A stretch of DNA of 64,000 nucleotides from Methylibium sp035762065 (GTDB taxonomy: Bacteria > Pseudomonadota > Gammaproteobacteria > Burkholderiales > Burkholderiaceae_C), in contig NZ_DASTPW010000016.1 in NCBI RefSeq assembly GCF_035762065.1, forward strand, positions 14,695-78,694, written 5' to 3'. The position numbers and the translations under genes were made by a program. The first letter of the stretch is position 1, and each line of letters begins with the position of its first letter. Under the pieces are notes generated by a model. That model did not search any database and had not been told where the DNA came from. It was given only the letters and a program-made list of their open reading frames with translations. Shown piece after piece: positions 41,538-50,157 of this stretch.

Positions 41538-43103
41538 ATGCCCGCCATGCCGAGCGCCGATACCGCCCCGACCCCTCTGGCCGACGGTGCTTCGTCCGGT
41601 CTGCTCGCCGCGATCGACATCGGCTCGAACAGCTTCCGGCTCGAGATCGGCCAGCTCCAGCGCGGCCGCTACAAGCGCATCGACTACCTCAAGGAAACCG
41701 TGCGCCTGGGCGCCGGCCTCGACGACGAAGGCCGCCTCAGCGAAGAGGCGCAACTGCGCGGCCTGGCCTGCCTCGCGCGCTTCGCGATCCGGCTGCGCGG
41801 CTTCGCGGCGTGGCAGGTGCGCGCGGTCGCGACGCAGACGCTGCGCGAAGCGAAGAACCGCGACGCCTTCCTCGCGCGCGCACGCACCGTGCTCGGCCAG
41901 CCGATCGAGGTGATCTCCGGGCGCGAGGAAGCGCGCCTCATCTTCGCGGGCGTGGCGCGGCTGCAGCCCAGCGAGCGGCCGCGCATCGTCATCGACATCG
42001 GCGGGCGCTCGACCGAAATGATCCTCGGCCAGGGCCGCACGCCCCGAAGCGCCGAAAGCTTCCAGGTCGGCAGCGTCAGCCTTTCGATGCGCTACTTCGC
42101 CGACGGCCGTTACACGGATTCGGCCTTTCGCGCCGCGCAGATCGCCGCCGGCGCCGAGCTGGAAGAAGCGCTCGCGCCTTTCGCGCCGGGCCAGTGGATC
42201 GAAGCGCTGGGCGCGTCAGGCACGGTCGGCGCGGTGTCGCAACTGCTGCTCGCCAACGGCGTCACCGACGGCGTCATCACGCCGGCCGGCCTGCGCTGGT
42301 GCATCGAGACCTGCCTGCTCGCCGGCGACGAGGACGCGCTGGTCGGCCTGCCGGGCCTGAAGCCGGAGCGCCGCGCGGTGCTCGGCGGCGGGCTGTCGAT
42401 CCTCTACACGCTGGCGATGCAGTTCGGCATCGATGCGCTGCAGCCCGCGCGCGGTGCGTTGCGCCAGGGCGTGATCTTCGACCTGTCGGAGCGCCACGAG
42501 GCCGCCAGCGTGCCGGCCGACGCGCCGCGGCGGCTGCGCCTGGACATGCGCGACGCCTCGGTGCAGGAGCTGCAGCGCCGCTTCGGCAGCGACCTCGCGC
42601 AGGCTGCGCGCGTCGGCCGGCTCGCGCTGAAGATGTTCCGCAGCGGCGGGCTGGAGCGCGCGCCGTCGGAGGCGCCGCGCGAACTCGGCTGGGCCGCCTC
42701 GCTGCACGAGATCGGCATGTCGGTCTCGCACCACGACCACCACCGGCACAGCGCGTATCTCATCTCGCACGTCGATGCGCCGGGCTTCTCGCAGAGCCAG
42801 CAGCGCCGCGTCGCCGAACTGGTGCTCGGCCATCGCGGCAGCCTGCGCAAGCTCGACGCGACGCTCGCCAACGACGCGACGCTGTGGCCGGTGCTGTGCC
42901 TGCGGCTGGCCGCCTTGCTGTGCCACGCGCGGCACGACGTGCCCGAGCGCGTCGTCACGCTGCGCCGCACGCCGCAGGGCGCGACGCTGAAGCTCGCGCC
43001 GGACTGGGCGGCCGGACACCCGCGCACGATGCACCTGCTGGCGGAGGAGCAGCGGCTGTGGGAACGATCGGGGCGCCTGGGGCTGGCCGTCACGAGCACT
43101 TGA
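41538..43103 (+). CDS. ppx: Exopolyphosphatase (Ppx/GppA family)
   Basis: The 521-residue product degrades polyphosphate, or pppGpp in GppA relatives. The ASKHA-fold phosphate loops are AAIDIGSNSFRLEI near residue 27 and IVIDIGGRSTEMILGQG. GALGGGL-type sequence (VLGGGLSILYTL) follows. The C-terminal HD-like domain contains ASLHEIGMSVSHHDHHRHSA. An in-frame second ATG lies nine bases downstream. It is convergent with sixA and next to ppk1, so synthesis and breakdown of polyphosphate are encoded side by side. Confidence 0.92.
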   Translation: MPAMPSADTAPTPLADGASSGLLAAIDIGSNSFRLEIGQLQRGRYKRIDYLKETVRLGAGLDDEGRLSEEAQLRGLACLARFAIRLRGFAAWQVRAVATQTLREAKNRDAFLARARTVLGQPIEVISGREEARLIFAGVARLQPSERPRIVIDIGGRSTEMILGQGRTPRSAESFQVGSVSLSMRYFADGRYTDSAFRAAQIAAGAELEEALAPFAPGQWIEALGASGTVGAVSQLLLANGVTDGVITPAGLRWCIETCLLAGDEDALVGLPGLKPERRAVLGGGLSILYTLAMQFGIDALQPARGALRQGVIFDLSERHEAASVPADAPRRLRLDMRDASVQELQRRFGSDLAQAARVGRLALKMFRSGGLERAPSEAPRELGWAASLHEIGMSVSHHDHHRHSAYLISHVDAPGFSQSQQRRVAELVLGHRGSLRKLDATLANDATLWPVLCLRLAALLCHARHDVPERVVTLRRTPQGATLKLAPDWAAGHPRTMHLLAEEQRLWERSGRLGLAVTST

Positions 43104-43140
43104 GCGGCGCGAGCCGCGAGCCGCCCCTTCGAGCGGCGCG

Positions 43141-43599
43141 CTAGAGCAGCTCCGGCCCCTGCACCGCCAGCAGCACGACCTGCTCGCCGGTCTCGCGCTC
43201 GCGCGAGCGCAGCCACCAGACCGCGCCCTTCTTGATCGCCCAGTGCTGCGAGCTGCCGAGCAGCCGGGCCGCGACCTGCCCCAGCGTCGGCTGGTGGCCG
43301 ACGACCAGCACCGGCTCGTTCGATGTCGGCCAGCGCACGGCGCCGAGCAGATCCTCGACCGAGGCTTCGGGCGCGACCGCGGCGACGGTCTTGCAGGATC
43401 GGCCGAGCGCCTCGGCCGTCTGCTGCGTGCGCACGGCGGGGCTGACCAGGATGCGGGTCGTCTCGGCGAGCCGCTGGTTCAGCCACGTCGCCATGCGCTG
43501 CGCCTGTCGCTCGCCCTTCGCGGTCAGCGCGCGTTCGAGATCGGGCTGGCCTTCGCGCGCCACCAGCGCTTCGGCGTGACGCCAGAGGATCAGGTCCAT
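43141..43599 (-). CDS. sixA: Phosphohistidine phosphatase SixA
   Basis: A 152-residue histidine phosphatase. The RHG-type catalytic motif is LILWRHAEALVA, the second His is in LVVGHQPTLGQVAARLL, and Arg in SPAVRTQQTAEAL completes the phosphate pocket. SixA removes phosphate from histidines of phosphorelay proteins; in E. coli it acts on the nitrogen PTS. It is downstream of ppk1 on the same strand with 19 bases between them, a common pair in Burkholderiales. Confidence 0.9.
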   Translation of the reverse strand: MDLILWRHAEALVAREGQPDLERALTAKGERQAQRMATWLNQRLAETTRILVSPAVRTQQTAEALGRSCKTVAAVAPEASVEDLLGAVRWPTSNEPVLVVGHQPTLGQVAARLLGSSQHWAIKKGAVWWLRSRERETGEQVVLLAVQGPELL

Positions 43600-43618
43600 C
43601 GTTCGCCGCGCCTGCGCG

Positions 43619-45778
43619 TCAGCGCGCTGCCGCGGGCAGCACGCGCGCGGCGATCAGCGCGCGACGCCCGCCGTGGCGCGCGATCAATGCGCGCTGGGCG
43701 CTGGCGCCGGTGGTGCCCACGCGCACGTAGCGGCCGTCGGGCTGCTGGGCCCAGGCGTCCTGCGCGTCGAGCAGGTAGGGCATCAGCCCCTCGTCGATCA
43801 CGCGCTGGCGCAGCGCCGCGTCGCGCACCGGCCAGGCCACCTCGATGCGGCGATGCATGTTGCGGCTCATCCAGTCGGCGCTCGACAGGTACAGGGCCTC
43901 GTCGTCGGCCGTCTTGCCCCAGCGGAAGTAGAGGATGCGCGTGTGCTCGAGGAAGCGGCCGACGATCGAGCGCACCCGGATGCCTTCGGTGACGCCCGGC
44001 ACGCCGGGCGGCAGCATGCAGGCGCCGCGCACGATCAGGTCGATCTCGACGCCCGCCTGCGAGGCTTCGGCCAGCGCGTGGATCAGCGGCTCGTCGGTCA
44101 GCGCGTTGAGCTTGAGCACGATGCGCGCCGCCCGGCCCGCACGCGCGGTCTCGGTGCAGCGGGCGATCAGCGCGAGCATCCCCTGATGCATGCCGTTCGG
44201 CGCCGGCAGCAGCTGCTTCGGCGGCTTGCCGCGCGTGAGGCTCGCCAGCTGCTGGAAGATGCCGTCGATGTCGGCGGTGAGCTCGGCATCGGCGGTGAGC
44301 CAGCCGATGTCGGTGTACAGCCGCGCGGTCTTCGGGTTGTAGTTGCCGGTCGACAGGTGGGCGTAGCGGCGCAGCAGCGGGCCGCGCGGGCCGTTCTCGC
44401 GGCGGGTCACGAGCAGCAGCTTCGCATGCGTCTTGAGCCCGACGATGCCGTAGACCACCTGCGCGCCGACCGCCTCCAGCCGCTCCGCCCAGTTGATGTT
44501 GGCTTCCTCGTCGAAGCGCGCCTTCAGCTCGACGACGCACATCACTTCCTTGCCGCGACGCGCCGCTTCGAGCAGCAGATCCATCAGCACGGACTGCGCG
44601 CCGGTGCGGTAGATGGTCTGGCGGATCGCGAGCACCTGCGGGTCGCGCACCGCCTCGCGCAGCAGCTCCACCACCGGATCGAAGCTCTCGAAGGGGTGAT
44701 GCAGCATCACGTCGCCACGGCGCAGGCGCTCGAACAGGTTGGCGCCGCCGGCGGTCGCCGCGCTCATCGGCGGCAGCGCGGCCGGCCAGCCGGGCTCGTA
44801 GACGGCAAAGCGCAGCGGATCGGCATCGGCCTGGTCGATCAGCTGGTTGAGCCGCACCAGGTTCACCGGGCCGTTGACGCGGTACAGCGCCGCATCGGGC
44901 AGCGCGAACTGCTGCAGCAGGAACTCGCTCAGCTCCTCGGGGCAGGTGTTGACCACCTCCAGCCGGATCGCGGCGCCGAAGTGGCGCGTGCTCAGCGACG
45001 AGCGCAGCGCCTGGCGCAGGTTGGTGATGTCGTCCTCATCGACGTCGAGGTCGGAATCGCGCGTCACGCGGAACTGCGAGAAGGCCTCGACGCTGCGGCC
45101 CGGGAACAGCTCCTCCAGGTGCGCGCGGATCACGCTCGACAGCAGCACGAAGACCTGCTCGCCGGCGGGCACCACCTCGGGCGGCAGCCGGATCACGCGC
45201 GCCAGCACGCGCGGCACCTTGACGATCGCGATCGAGTTGTCGCGTCCGTAGGCGTCGCGCCCGCCGAGCTTGACGATGAAGTTGAGCGACTTGTTCGCGA
45301 CCTGCGGGAACGGATGCGCCGGGTCCAGCCCGACCGGCACGAGCAAGGGACGCACCTGCCTCTGGAAGAAGCGATCGACCCAGCGGCGCTGGGCCTCGTC
45401 GCGCTGCGCATGGTTCAGCACGACGATGCGTTCGCGCTGGAGCGCGGGCATCACCTCGTCGTTGAACGCCGCGTACTGGGCGTCGATGAGGCCGTGCGCC
45501 TCGGCCGCGACGTCGGCGACGTCGCGCATCGAAACGCCCGAGCCGGGCACGCGGGCGAGCTCGAGCATGTCGGCGAAGCGCACCTCGAAGAACTCGTCGA
45601 GGTTGCTCGAGACGATGCAGACGTAGCGCAGCCGCTCGAGCAGCGGCACGTCCTCGCGCAGCGCCTGCGCCAGCACGCGCCGGTTGAATTCGAGGATCGC
45701 GCGCTCGCGGTTGAGCAGGCGGGGGCGCCGGGCGACGGGCGAGGTCGGCTCGGCGGCCGGCAGCAGTTGGGCGCTCAC
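43619..45778 (-). CDS. ppk1: Polyphosphate kinase 1
   Basis: The 719-residue enzyme makes polyphosphate from ATP at the membrane. The N-terminus shows LNRERAILEFNRRVLAQAL and SNLDEFFEVR. The autophosphorylated His is in RYAHLSTGNYNPKTARLYTD; the second essential His is in GLKTHAKLLLVTRRE. The C-terminal phospholipase-D-like domains end in YVRVGTTGASAQRALI. Full length for the family. It is the first gene of the ppk1-sixA pair; no clear Pho box precedes it. Confidence 0.96.
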   Translation of the reverse strand: MSAQLLPAAEPTSPVARRPRLLNRERAILEFNRRVLAQALREDVPLLERLRYVCIVSSNLDEFFEVRFADMLELARVPGSGVSMRDVADVAAEAHGLIDAQYAAFNDEVMPALQRERIVVLNHAQRDEAQRRWVDRFFQRQVRPLLVPVGLDPAHPFPQVANKSLNFIVKLGGRDAYGRDNSIAIVKVPRVLARVIRLPPEVVPAGEQVFVLLSSVIRAHLEELFPGRSVEAFSQFRVTRDSDLDVDEDDITNLRQALRSSLSTRHFGAAIRLEVVNTCPEELSEFLLQQFALPDAALYRVNGPVNLVRLNQLIDQADADPLRFAVYEPGWPAALPPMSAATAGGANLFERLRRGDVMLHHPFESFDPVVELLREAVRDPQVLAIRQTIYRTGAQSVLMDLLLEAARRGKEVMCVVELKARFDEEANINWAERLEAVGAQVVYGIVGLKTHAKLLLVTRRENGPRGPLLRRYAHLSTGNYNPKTARLYTDIGWLTADAELTADIDGIFQQLASLTRGKPPKQLLPAPNGMHQGMLALIARCTETARAGRAARIVLKLNALTDEPLIHALAEASQAGVEIDLIVRGACMLPPGVPGVTEGIRVRSIVGRFLEHTRILYFRWGKTADDEALYLSSADWMSRNMHRRIEVAWPVRDAALRQRVIDEGLMPYLLDAQDAWAQQPDGRYVRVGTTGASAQRALIARHGGRRALIAARVLPAAAR

Positions 45779-45823
45779 GGCCGGAGTTTAGGAAAGACGT
45801 CCGGGGCCTTGATGACGCGCATG

Positions 45824-45850
45824 AAAAAGGGGCCGCTCGCGCAGCCCCTT
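45824..45850 (-). terminator. Rho-independent terminator of the porin gene
   Basis: Minus strand: AAGGGGC stem, 10-base loop, GCCCCTT, running into five T residues. It lies 42 bases after the porin stop and before ppk1. Confidence 0.88.
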
Positions 45851-45891
45851 CGAAGCGGCGGCCGGGCGATGCCGGCCGCGCGAAGCGCCGA

Positions 45892-47007
45892 TCAGAAGTC
45901 GTGCTTGATGCCGACGCCCGCGATGAACGACTTCTCGCCCGCCTGGGTCGAGCCGCCGGTGATCTGGTTGCGCGCGTTCGAGGCGCCGACCACGACCGGC
46001 GACTTGTCGTCGACGTAGACGAACTGCGCGTACAGCGTCGTCCGCTTCGACAAGGCGTAGTCGTTGCTGACGACGATCGTGTCGGTCTCGAAGTTCGTGC
46101 TCTTGGTCTCGCCGCGGTAGTAGGCGATCGTGGCGGTGTTGTTCGCCAACCAGGCGAGGTCGACGCCGACGCCGAAGTTGTCGGTCTCGATCTCCGCCGC
46201 CGACAGGCCGCTGATCGCGTCTTCGGTGGCACGCGCGTAGAGGCCCTTGACCGTGACGATGCCGAAGCCGAACGCGGCACCGAGGCCGTAGCGCTCGGTC
46301 TTGGCGAAGCCGCTGGTCGCGCCGCCGCGGATCCGCTGGAACGAACCGGCCACCGTGACCGGGCCGAACTTGCCGTTGGCGCCGAAGGCCACGGTGTCCG
46401 CGTCCGACGAGCTCGCCACTTCACCGAGGCCGTAGCCGGCGAACACGTTCACCGGGCCGAAGGCGCCGGCGTACGAGATCAGGTTGCTGGTGAAGATGCC
46501 CAGGCCGTTGTTCTCACTCGCGGCGACCGCGTTGCCCGCCGGCGCCTGATTCAGCGCGTAGGGCAGCAGCATCGAGTACGACTCCTTGTAGCCGCGCGGA
46601 TCCACGCCGAGCTCGGCGAGGATCGCCGGGCTGTACTGGCGGCCGAGCAGGATCGTGCCGAAGCCACCCGAGAGGCCCACGTTGGCCTGCCGGCCGAAGG
46701 CGGTGCTGATGTTGCCGAGGCCCCGGCTGCCGCCGGTGTCGCCGCTGAAGTCGGACTCGAGGTTGAAGACGGCCTTCAGGCCGCCGCCGAGGTCCTCGCT
46801 GCCCTTCAGGCCCCAGATGCTGGGCAGGATGCCGCCGTTGTTCATCTCGGTGAGGCTGTCGCCGGTCGCCGACCGCGATGACTTCTCGATGTACTGAACG
46901 CCGGTGTCGATGCGCCCGAACAGCGTCACGTTCTGTGCCTGCGCAGCGCCGGCAGCCGCCGTCAATGCGGCCACGGCAACCAGCGAAAGCTTGGTTTTCG
47001 TCGTCAT
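45892..47007 (-). CDS. Gram-negative porin (Omp32/betaproteobacterial type)
   Basis: The 371-residue outer-membrane channel has a signal peptide (LSLVAVAALTAAAGAAQAQ, cut after residue 24), then NVTLFGRIDTGVQYI, the standard start of 16-strand betaproteobacterial porins. LKGSEDLGGGLKAVFNLESD and GRQANVGLSGGFGTILLGRQ are the conserved early strands. It ends IAGVGIKHDF with the terminal Phe required for outer-membrane assembly. It is monocistronic, with its own terminator and a 364-base upstream region holding a sigma-54-like promoter. Ion selectivity cannot be read from the sequence. Confidence 0.94.
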   Translation of the reverse strand: MTTKTKLSLVAVAALTAAAGAAQAQNVTLFGRIDTGVQYIEKSSRSATGDSLTEMNNGGILPSIWGLKGSEDLGGGLKAVFNLESDFSGDTGGSRGLGNISTAFGRQANVGLSGGFGTILLGRQYSPAILAELGVDPRGYKESYSMLLPYALNQAPAGNAVAASENNGLGIFTSNLISYAGAFGPVNVFAGYGLGEVASSSDADTVAFGANGKFGPVTVAGSFQRIRGGATSGFAKTERYGLGAAFGFGIVTVKGLYARATEDAISGLSAAEIETDNFGVGVDLAWLANNTATIAYYRGETKSTNFETDTIVVSNDYALSKRTTLYAQFVYVDDKSPVVVGASNARNQITGGSTQAGEKSFIAGVGIKHDF

Positions 47008-47371
47008 GGTGTCTCCTCGTTGTGGGTGAGCAGTCGTCAAAGCACTTCCGCGACCAGAGCCGCGCGCACTGCAGCGCAATCGCCATGCCAGTGCACGTTT
47101 CTCATCGGCCTGCGCTGTTGGCGCATCCGGAGGGTCGAAAAAAGCTTAGGAGCCGGACCCTGGCGAACAAAGCGAGGGATTCCCCTGAGAGACCGCAGGC
47201 GGTGCTGCATCGCGTAGCGGTCATGGCGTCGCGCTTCGTGCTGCACAGAGTGATTCGTCAATGAAACAGCGGTGTACAAGCGGCTCGGCGCGGGTTTGCG
47301 GGCCGGGGCGTCGCGTCAGGCTCGGCGTTCTTTTTTCGCGACAGTTCCGGCGCCGCGGAGGGCTTTGCCGC
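47008..47371. other. 364-base intergenic region upstream of the porin gene
   Basis: The only gene-free stretch above 300 bases in the window. It carries the porin leader (GAGGAGAC ribosome site at -7) and a sigma-54-like promoter at 47075-47090. Short A/T runs (AAAAAAGCTT at 47137-47146 and TTTTTT at 47331-47336) stand out in this GC-rich DNA and may be upstream activation or bending sites. I see no convincing small gene, tRNA or hairpin terminator here. Confidence 0.6.
47075..47090 (-). promoter_or_regulatory. Sigma-54-like promoter of the porin gene
   Basis: Minus strand TGGCATGGCGATTGCG; the consensus is TGGCAC-N5-TTGCA. GG of the -24 and GC of the -12 element have the required spacing. 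The -12 element lies 68 bases before the porin ATG. Sigma-54 use is inferred; a single match can occur by chance. Confidence 0.5.
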
Positions 47372-48298
47372 TCAGGCCGCGACCCCGGACGCCTCTTCAG
47401 GCACCGCGCGCTGCGGTGCGGCCTGCGCGGCCAGCGGCTCGCGCCGGCTCCAGTCGACGATCTCCAGCCGCCCGCTCGGGTGCTCCACGAGCGCCGTGAG
47501 GCTCTCGACCCAGTCGCCGTCGTTCGCGTAGACGATGCCGTCGATGTCGCGCAGCTCCGCGTGATGGATGTGGCCGCAGACGACGCCGTGCACGCCGCGC
47601 TTCTTCGCCTCGCGCACGACCGCCTGTTCGAAGTCGCCGATGAAGTTGACCGCCCGCTTGACCTTCAGCTTCAGGTACTTCGACAGGCTCCAGTACGGCA
47701 GCCCGAGCCGCGCGCGCAGCAGGTTGAAGTGCCGGTTCAGCCGCAAGGTGAATTCGTAGGCCGAATCGCCGACGTAGGCCAGCCACTTGGCGCACTGGAT
47801 CACGCCGTCGAAGTAGTCGCCGTGGGTGATCCACAGCCGGCGCCGGTCGGCGGTGACGTGGATGCAGTCCTCGACCACCTCGATGCCGCCGAAGTTGTGC
47901 CCAAGGTACTTGCGCGCGAATTCGTCGTGGTTGCCCGGCACGAAGACGACGCGCGTGCCCTTGCGCGCCTTGCGCAACAGCTTCTGCACCACGTCGTTGT
48001 GCGCCTGCGGCCAGTACCAGTGGCGACGCAGCTGCCAGCCGTCGACGATGTCGCCGACGAGGTAGAGGTACTGGCAGTCGACGCTGCGCAGGAAGTCGAG
48101 CAGCGCATGCGCCTGGCAGCCGGGCGTGCCGAGGTGCAGGTCGGAGATCCAGACGCTGCGCACTTCGAGCTTCGGCCGGCGCGGCTCGCTGCCTTCGCCG
48201 TCCTGCACGCCCGCTGGAGCCGACAGCTTCGCCGCGAGCGCCGCAGGCCCGGCCCCACCGCCCGATCCTGCACGCCACGACAAGCTGTTCCATGCCAT
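47372..48298 (-). CDS. Metallophosphoesterase, UDP-2,3-diacylglucosamine diphosphatase-like (LpxH family)
   Basis: A 308-residue calcineurin-like phosphoesterase. The two-metal site is complete: WISDLHLGTPG, YLVGDIVDGWQ, FVPGNHDEF, LWITHGDYFD and VCGHIHHAE. The sequence VDGWQLRRHWYWPQAHNDVV is typical of the LpxH-related group annotated as lipid A precursor hydrolases, which is the best guess; a different phosphodiester substrate is possible. It has an N-terminal extension of about 40 residues. The ATG at 48298 is preferred over a GTG at 48319. It is transcribed toward the porin promoter region. Confidence 0.82.
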   Translation of the reverse strand: MAWNSLSWRAGSGGGAGPAALAAKLSAPAGVQDGEGSEPRRPKLEVRSVWISDLHLGTPGCQAHALLDFLRSVDCQYLYLVGDIVDGWQLRRHWYWPQAHNDVVQKLLRKARKGTRVVFVPGNHDEFARKYLGHNFGGIEVVEDCIHVTADRRRLWITHGDYFDGVIQCAKWLAYVGDSAYEFTLRLNRHFNLLRARLGLPYWSLSKYLKLKVKRAVNFIGDFEQAVVREAKKRGVHGVVCGHIHHAELRDIDGIVYANDGDWVESLTALVEHPSGRLEIVDWSRREPLAAQAAPQRAVPEEASGVAA

Positions 48299-48373
48299 GG
48301 CCCACGATGCTCGGCGCACGGCATGACGCCGCGCGGTCGCGCGCGTGAAGCTTGCGTGACGCGGTGACCGCCC

Positions 48374-50155
48374 TCAGGCGGCGGCGCGGGCCGGCGGCTC
48401 GGAGGCCGCATTGGCGTCGGGCTCGGCCAGCCCGTCCCAGCGGCCGCGCGCAAGCCCCAGCAACACCGCCGCCGCGAGCACCGGCACCGCCAGCAGCAGC
48501 GCGTTCGCCAGCGTGACGAAGCCGGCGCCGAAGCTCGCGGCCGCCGCGTCGACGTGATGCCGCAGGACCATCGCCAGCAGCAGGGGCGCGAGCCACACAC
48601 CCGACCTCGCCAGCGTGCGCGCGACCTGCGACGCGCCGGCCGCGACGATCGGCGCGCCCGCCAGCAGGAACACCGCCGCGGCGACGAAGACCAGCGTGAA
48701 CAACGTCTGCACGATCGGCATCGCGACGCCGATGTCATCGCGCAGCAGGCTCAGCGGCACCCAGGCGAGCAGCGCGAGCGCCAGGCCGAGCGCGACGCCG
48801 CGCGCGCGGCCCGCGGCGTGCTCGTCGGTCCACTTCGCGTTGCCGGGGCGGGCCTTCAGGAAGGGCAGGAAGACGAGGCACAGCAGGCCGTAGAGCCCGT
48901 CGATCAACAGGGTGCGCGGGTAGCCGAAGGCCTCGGCCGCGATGCCCTGCCACTGCGCGCTGTAGGCGATCGCCAGATTCATCATCGCCATGTAGGCGGT
49001 GAACTGCGTGGCGGCGACCCGCGGGTTGGTCACGTCCATCATGATGGCGGCGCGCGTGCCGTACATCAGGCCCTGGAACACGTTGTAGACGATCGAAGTG
49101 ATCCACAACGACGTCACCAGCGCGGCCGGCACCTCGGGGCGGTTCGCCATCGTCGCGCTCACCGGCATGATCCAGCCGAGCCGAGCAAGCTCCCAGCCAA
49201 GCCACCAGATCGGCAGGCTCATGCCGGCGATGTAGACGAAGAGCGTGCGGCGGCGGCCGTAGCGATCGGACCACCGCCCGCCGAGTACGCAGCACGCGGC
49301 ATTGGTCAATGCGCACCACAGGTTGAGGTTTGCGATCTGGTCGTCCCTCATGCCGAGTTCGACCGCCAGGCTCGACTGCAAAGCAAGCCCCAGCGCCATG
49401 GCTCCCGGCGGCAGCAGGCAGAACCACAGCCCGTTGAAGGCACCGCGGGTACCGACGAAGGAGCGAAAGGTCGAGACCGCGAAGGTCTTCATCTCGCGGC
49501 CCGCATGCGCCAACTTCGAGCCGACGATCGCGACCGGGCCGGGTTGCGCGGACGCGGTCACCCGCTCGTCCATCGGCCACACGACCAGCGTCGTCACCAG
49601 CGAGATGGCCCCCGCCACGAAGAAGAAGGTCGGCTGGAAACCGGTGACGCCGGCAAGGAACAGCACCCCGGCGCCACCGATGGCTTGGCCAAGATAGGCG
49701 CCGCCGAACATCAGCCCGTTCGCGAGGCCGCGCTCGTCCTCCTTCAGCGAATTGACGGCGAGCGCGTCGATGGCCACGTCCTGCATCGCCGCGAAGCTGT
49801 TGTGCAGCAGCAGCACGGCGGTGAACAGGCCGAGCTGGCCCGGCAGCTCGAGCATCACGGTCGACAGCAGCGTCGCGACCATCAAGATCTGCGTGCCGAG
49901 GATCCACACGCGCCGACGGCCGAAGCGCTGCGAGCCGAACACGTCGATCACCGGCCCGAAGGCCCACTTGAAGGCCCAGGGCAGGTAGAACGACGCGACG
50001 AAGGCGCCGATCTCGGCCGGGCCGACGTCGAGCCGCCTCAGCTGCGTGGCCACCGCGGTCGCCGCGAAGCCGAGCGGGATGCCTTCGGTGACGTAGAGCA
50101 GGAAGAAGGCCGCAAGGCGGCCCTTGGGGGTGGCGAGGAGGTTGGGCAGGCGCAT
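48374..50155 (-). CDS. MFS permease, AmpG-like
   Basis: A 593-residue membrane protein with 12 or more hydrophobic segments. The start LAAFFLLYVTEGIPLGFAAT and VASFYLPWAFKWAFGPVID match AmpG-type permeases, which import anhydro-muropeptides for cell-wall recycling. WSDRYGRRRTLFVYIAG is the typical MFS loop. Two extra helices near the C-terminus (about 500-560) explain the length. The ATG is two bases after the polA stop, so it is probably co-transcribed with polA. Substrate assignment is from resemblance only. Confidence 0.82.
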   Translation of the reverse strand: MRLPNLLATPKGRLAAFFLLYVTEGIPLGFAATAVATQLRRLDVGPAEIGAFVASFYLPWAFKWAFGPVIDVFGSQRFGRRRVWILGTQILMVATLLSTVMLELPGQLGLFTAVLLLHNSFAAMQDVAIDALAVNSLKEDERGLANGLMFGGAYLGQAIGGAGVLFLAGVTGFQPTFFFVAGAISLVTTLVVWPMDERVTASAQPGPVAIVGSKLAHAGREMKTFAVSTFRSFVGTRGAFNGLWFCLLPPGAMALGLALQSSLAVELGMRDDQIANLNLWCALTNAACCVLGGRWSDRYGRRRTLFVYIAGMSLPIWWLGWELARLGWIMPVSATMANRPEVPAALVTSLWITSIVYNVFQGLMYGTRAAIMMDVTNPRVAATQFTAYMAMMNLAIAYSAQWQGIAAEAFGYPRTLLIDGLYGLLCLVFLPFLKARPGNAKWTDEHAAGRARGVALGLALALLAWVPLSLLRDDIGVAMPIVQTLFTLVFVAAAVFLLAGAPIVAAGASQVARTLARSGVWLAPLLLAMVLRHHVDAAAASFGAGFVTLANALLLAVPVLAAAVLLGLARGRWDGLAEPDANAASEPPARAAA

Positions 50156-50157
50156 CC

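Noticed and set aside
47037..47279. An 80-codon minus-strand frame in the porin upstream region
   Set aside because: Arg-rich, without a ribosome site or family resemblance, and it overlaps the predicted promoter.
47331..47336. A T6 run as a plus-strand terminator
   Set aside because: The preceding GC-rich sequence forms no stable stem and no plus-strand gene ends nearby.
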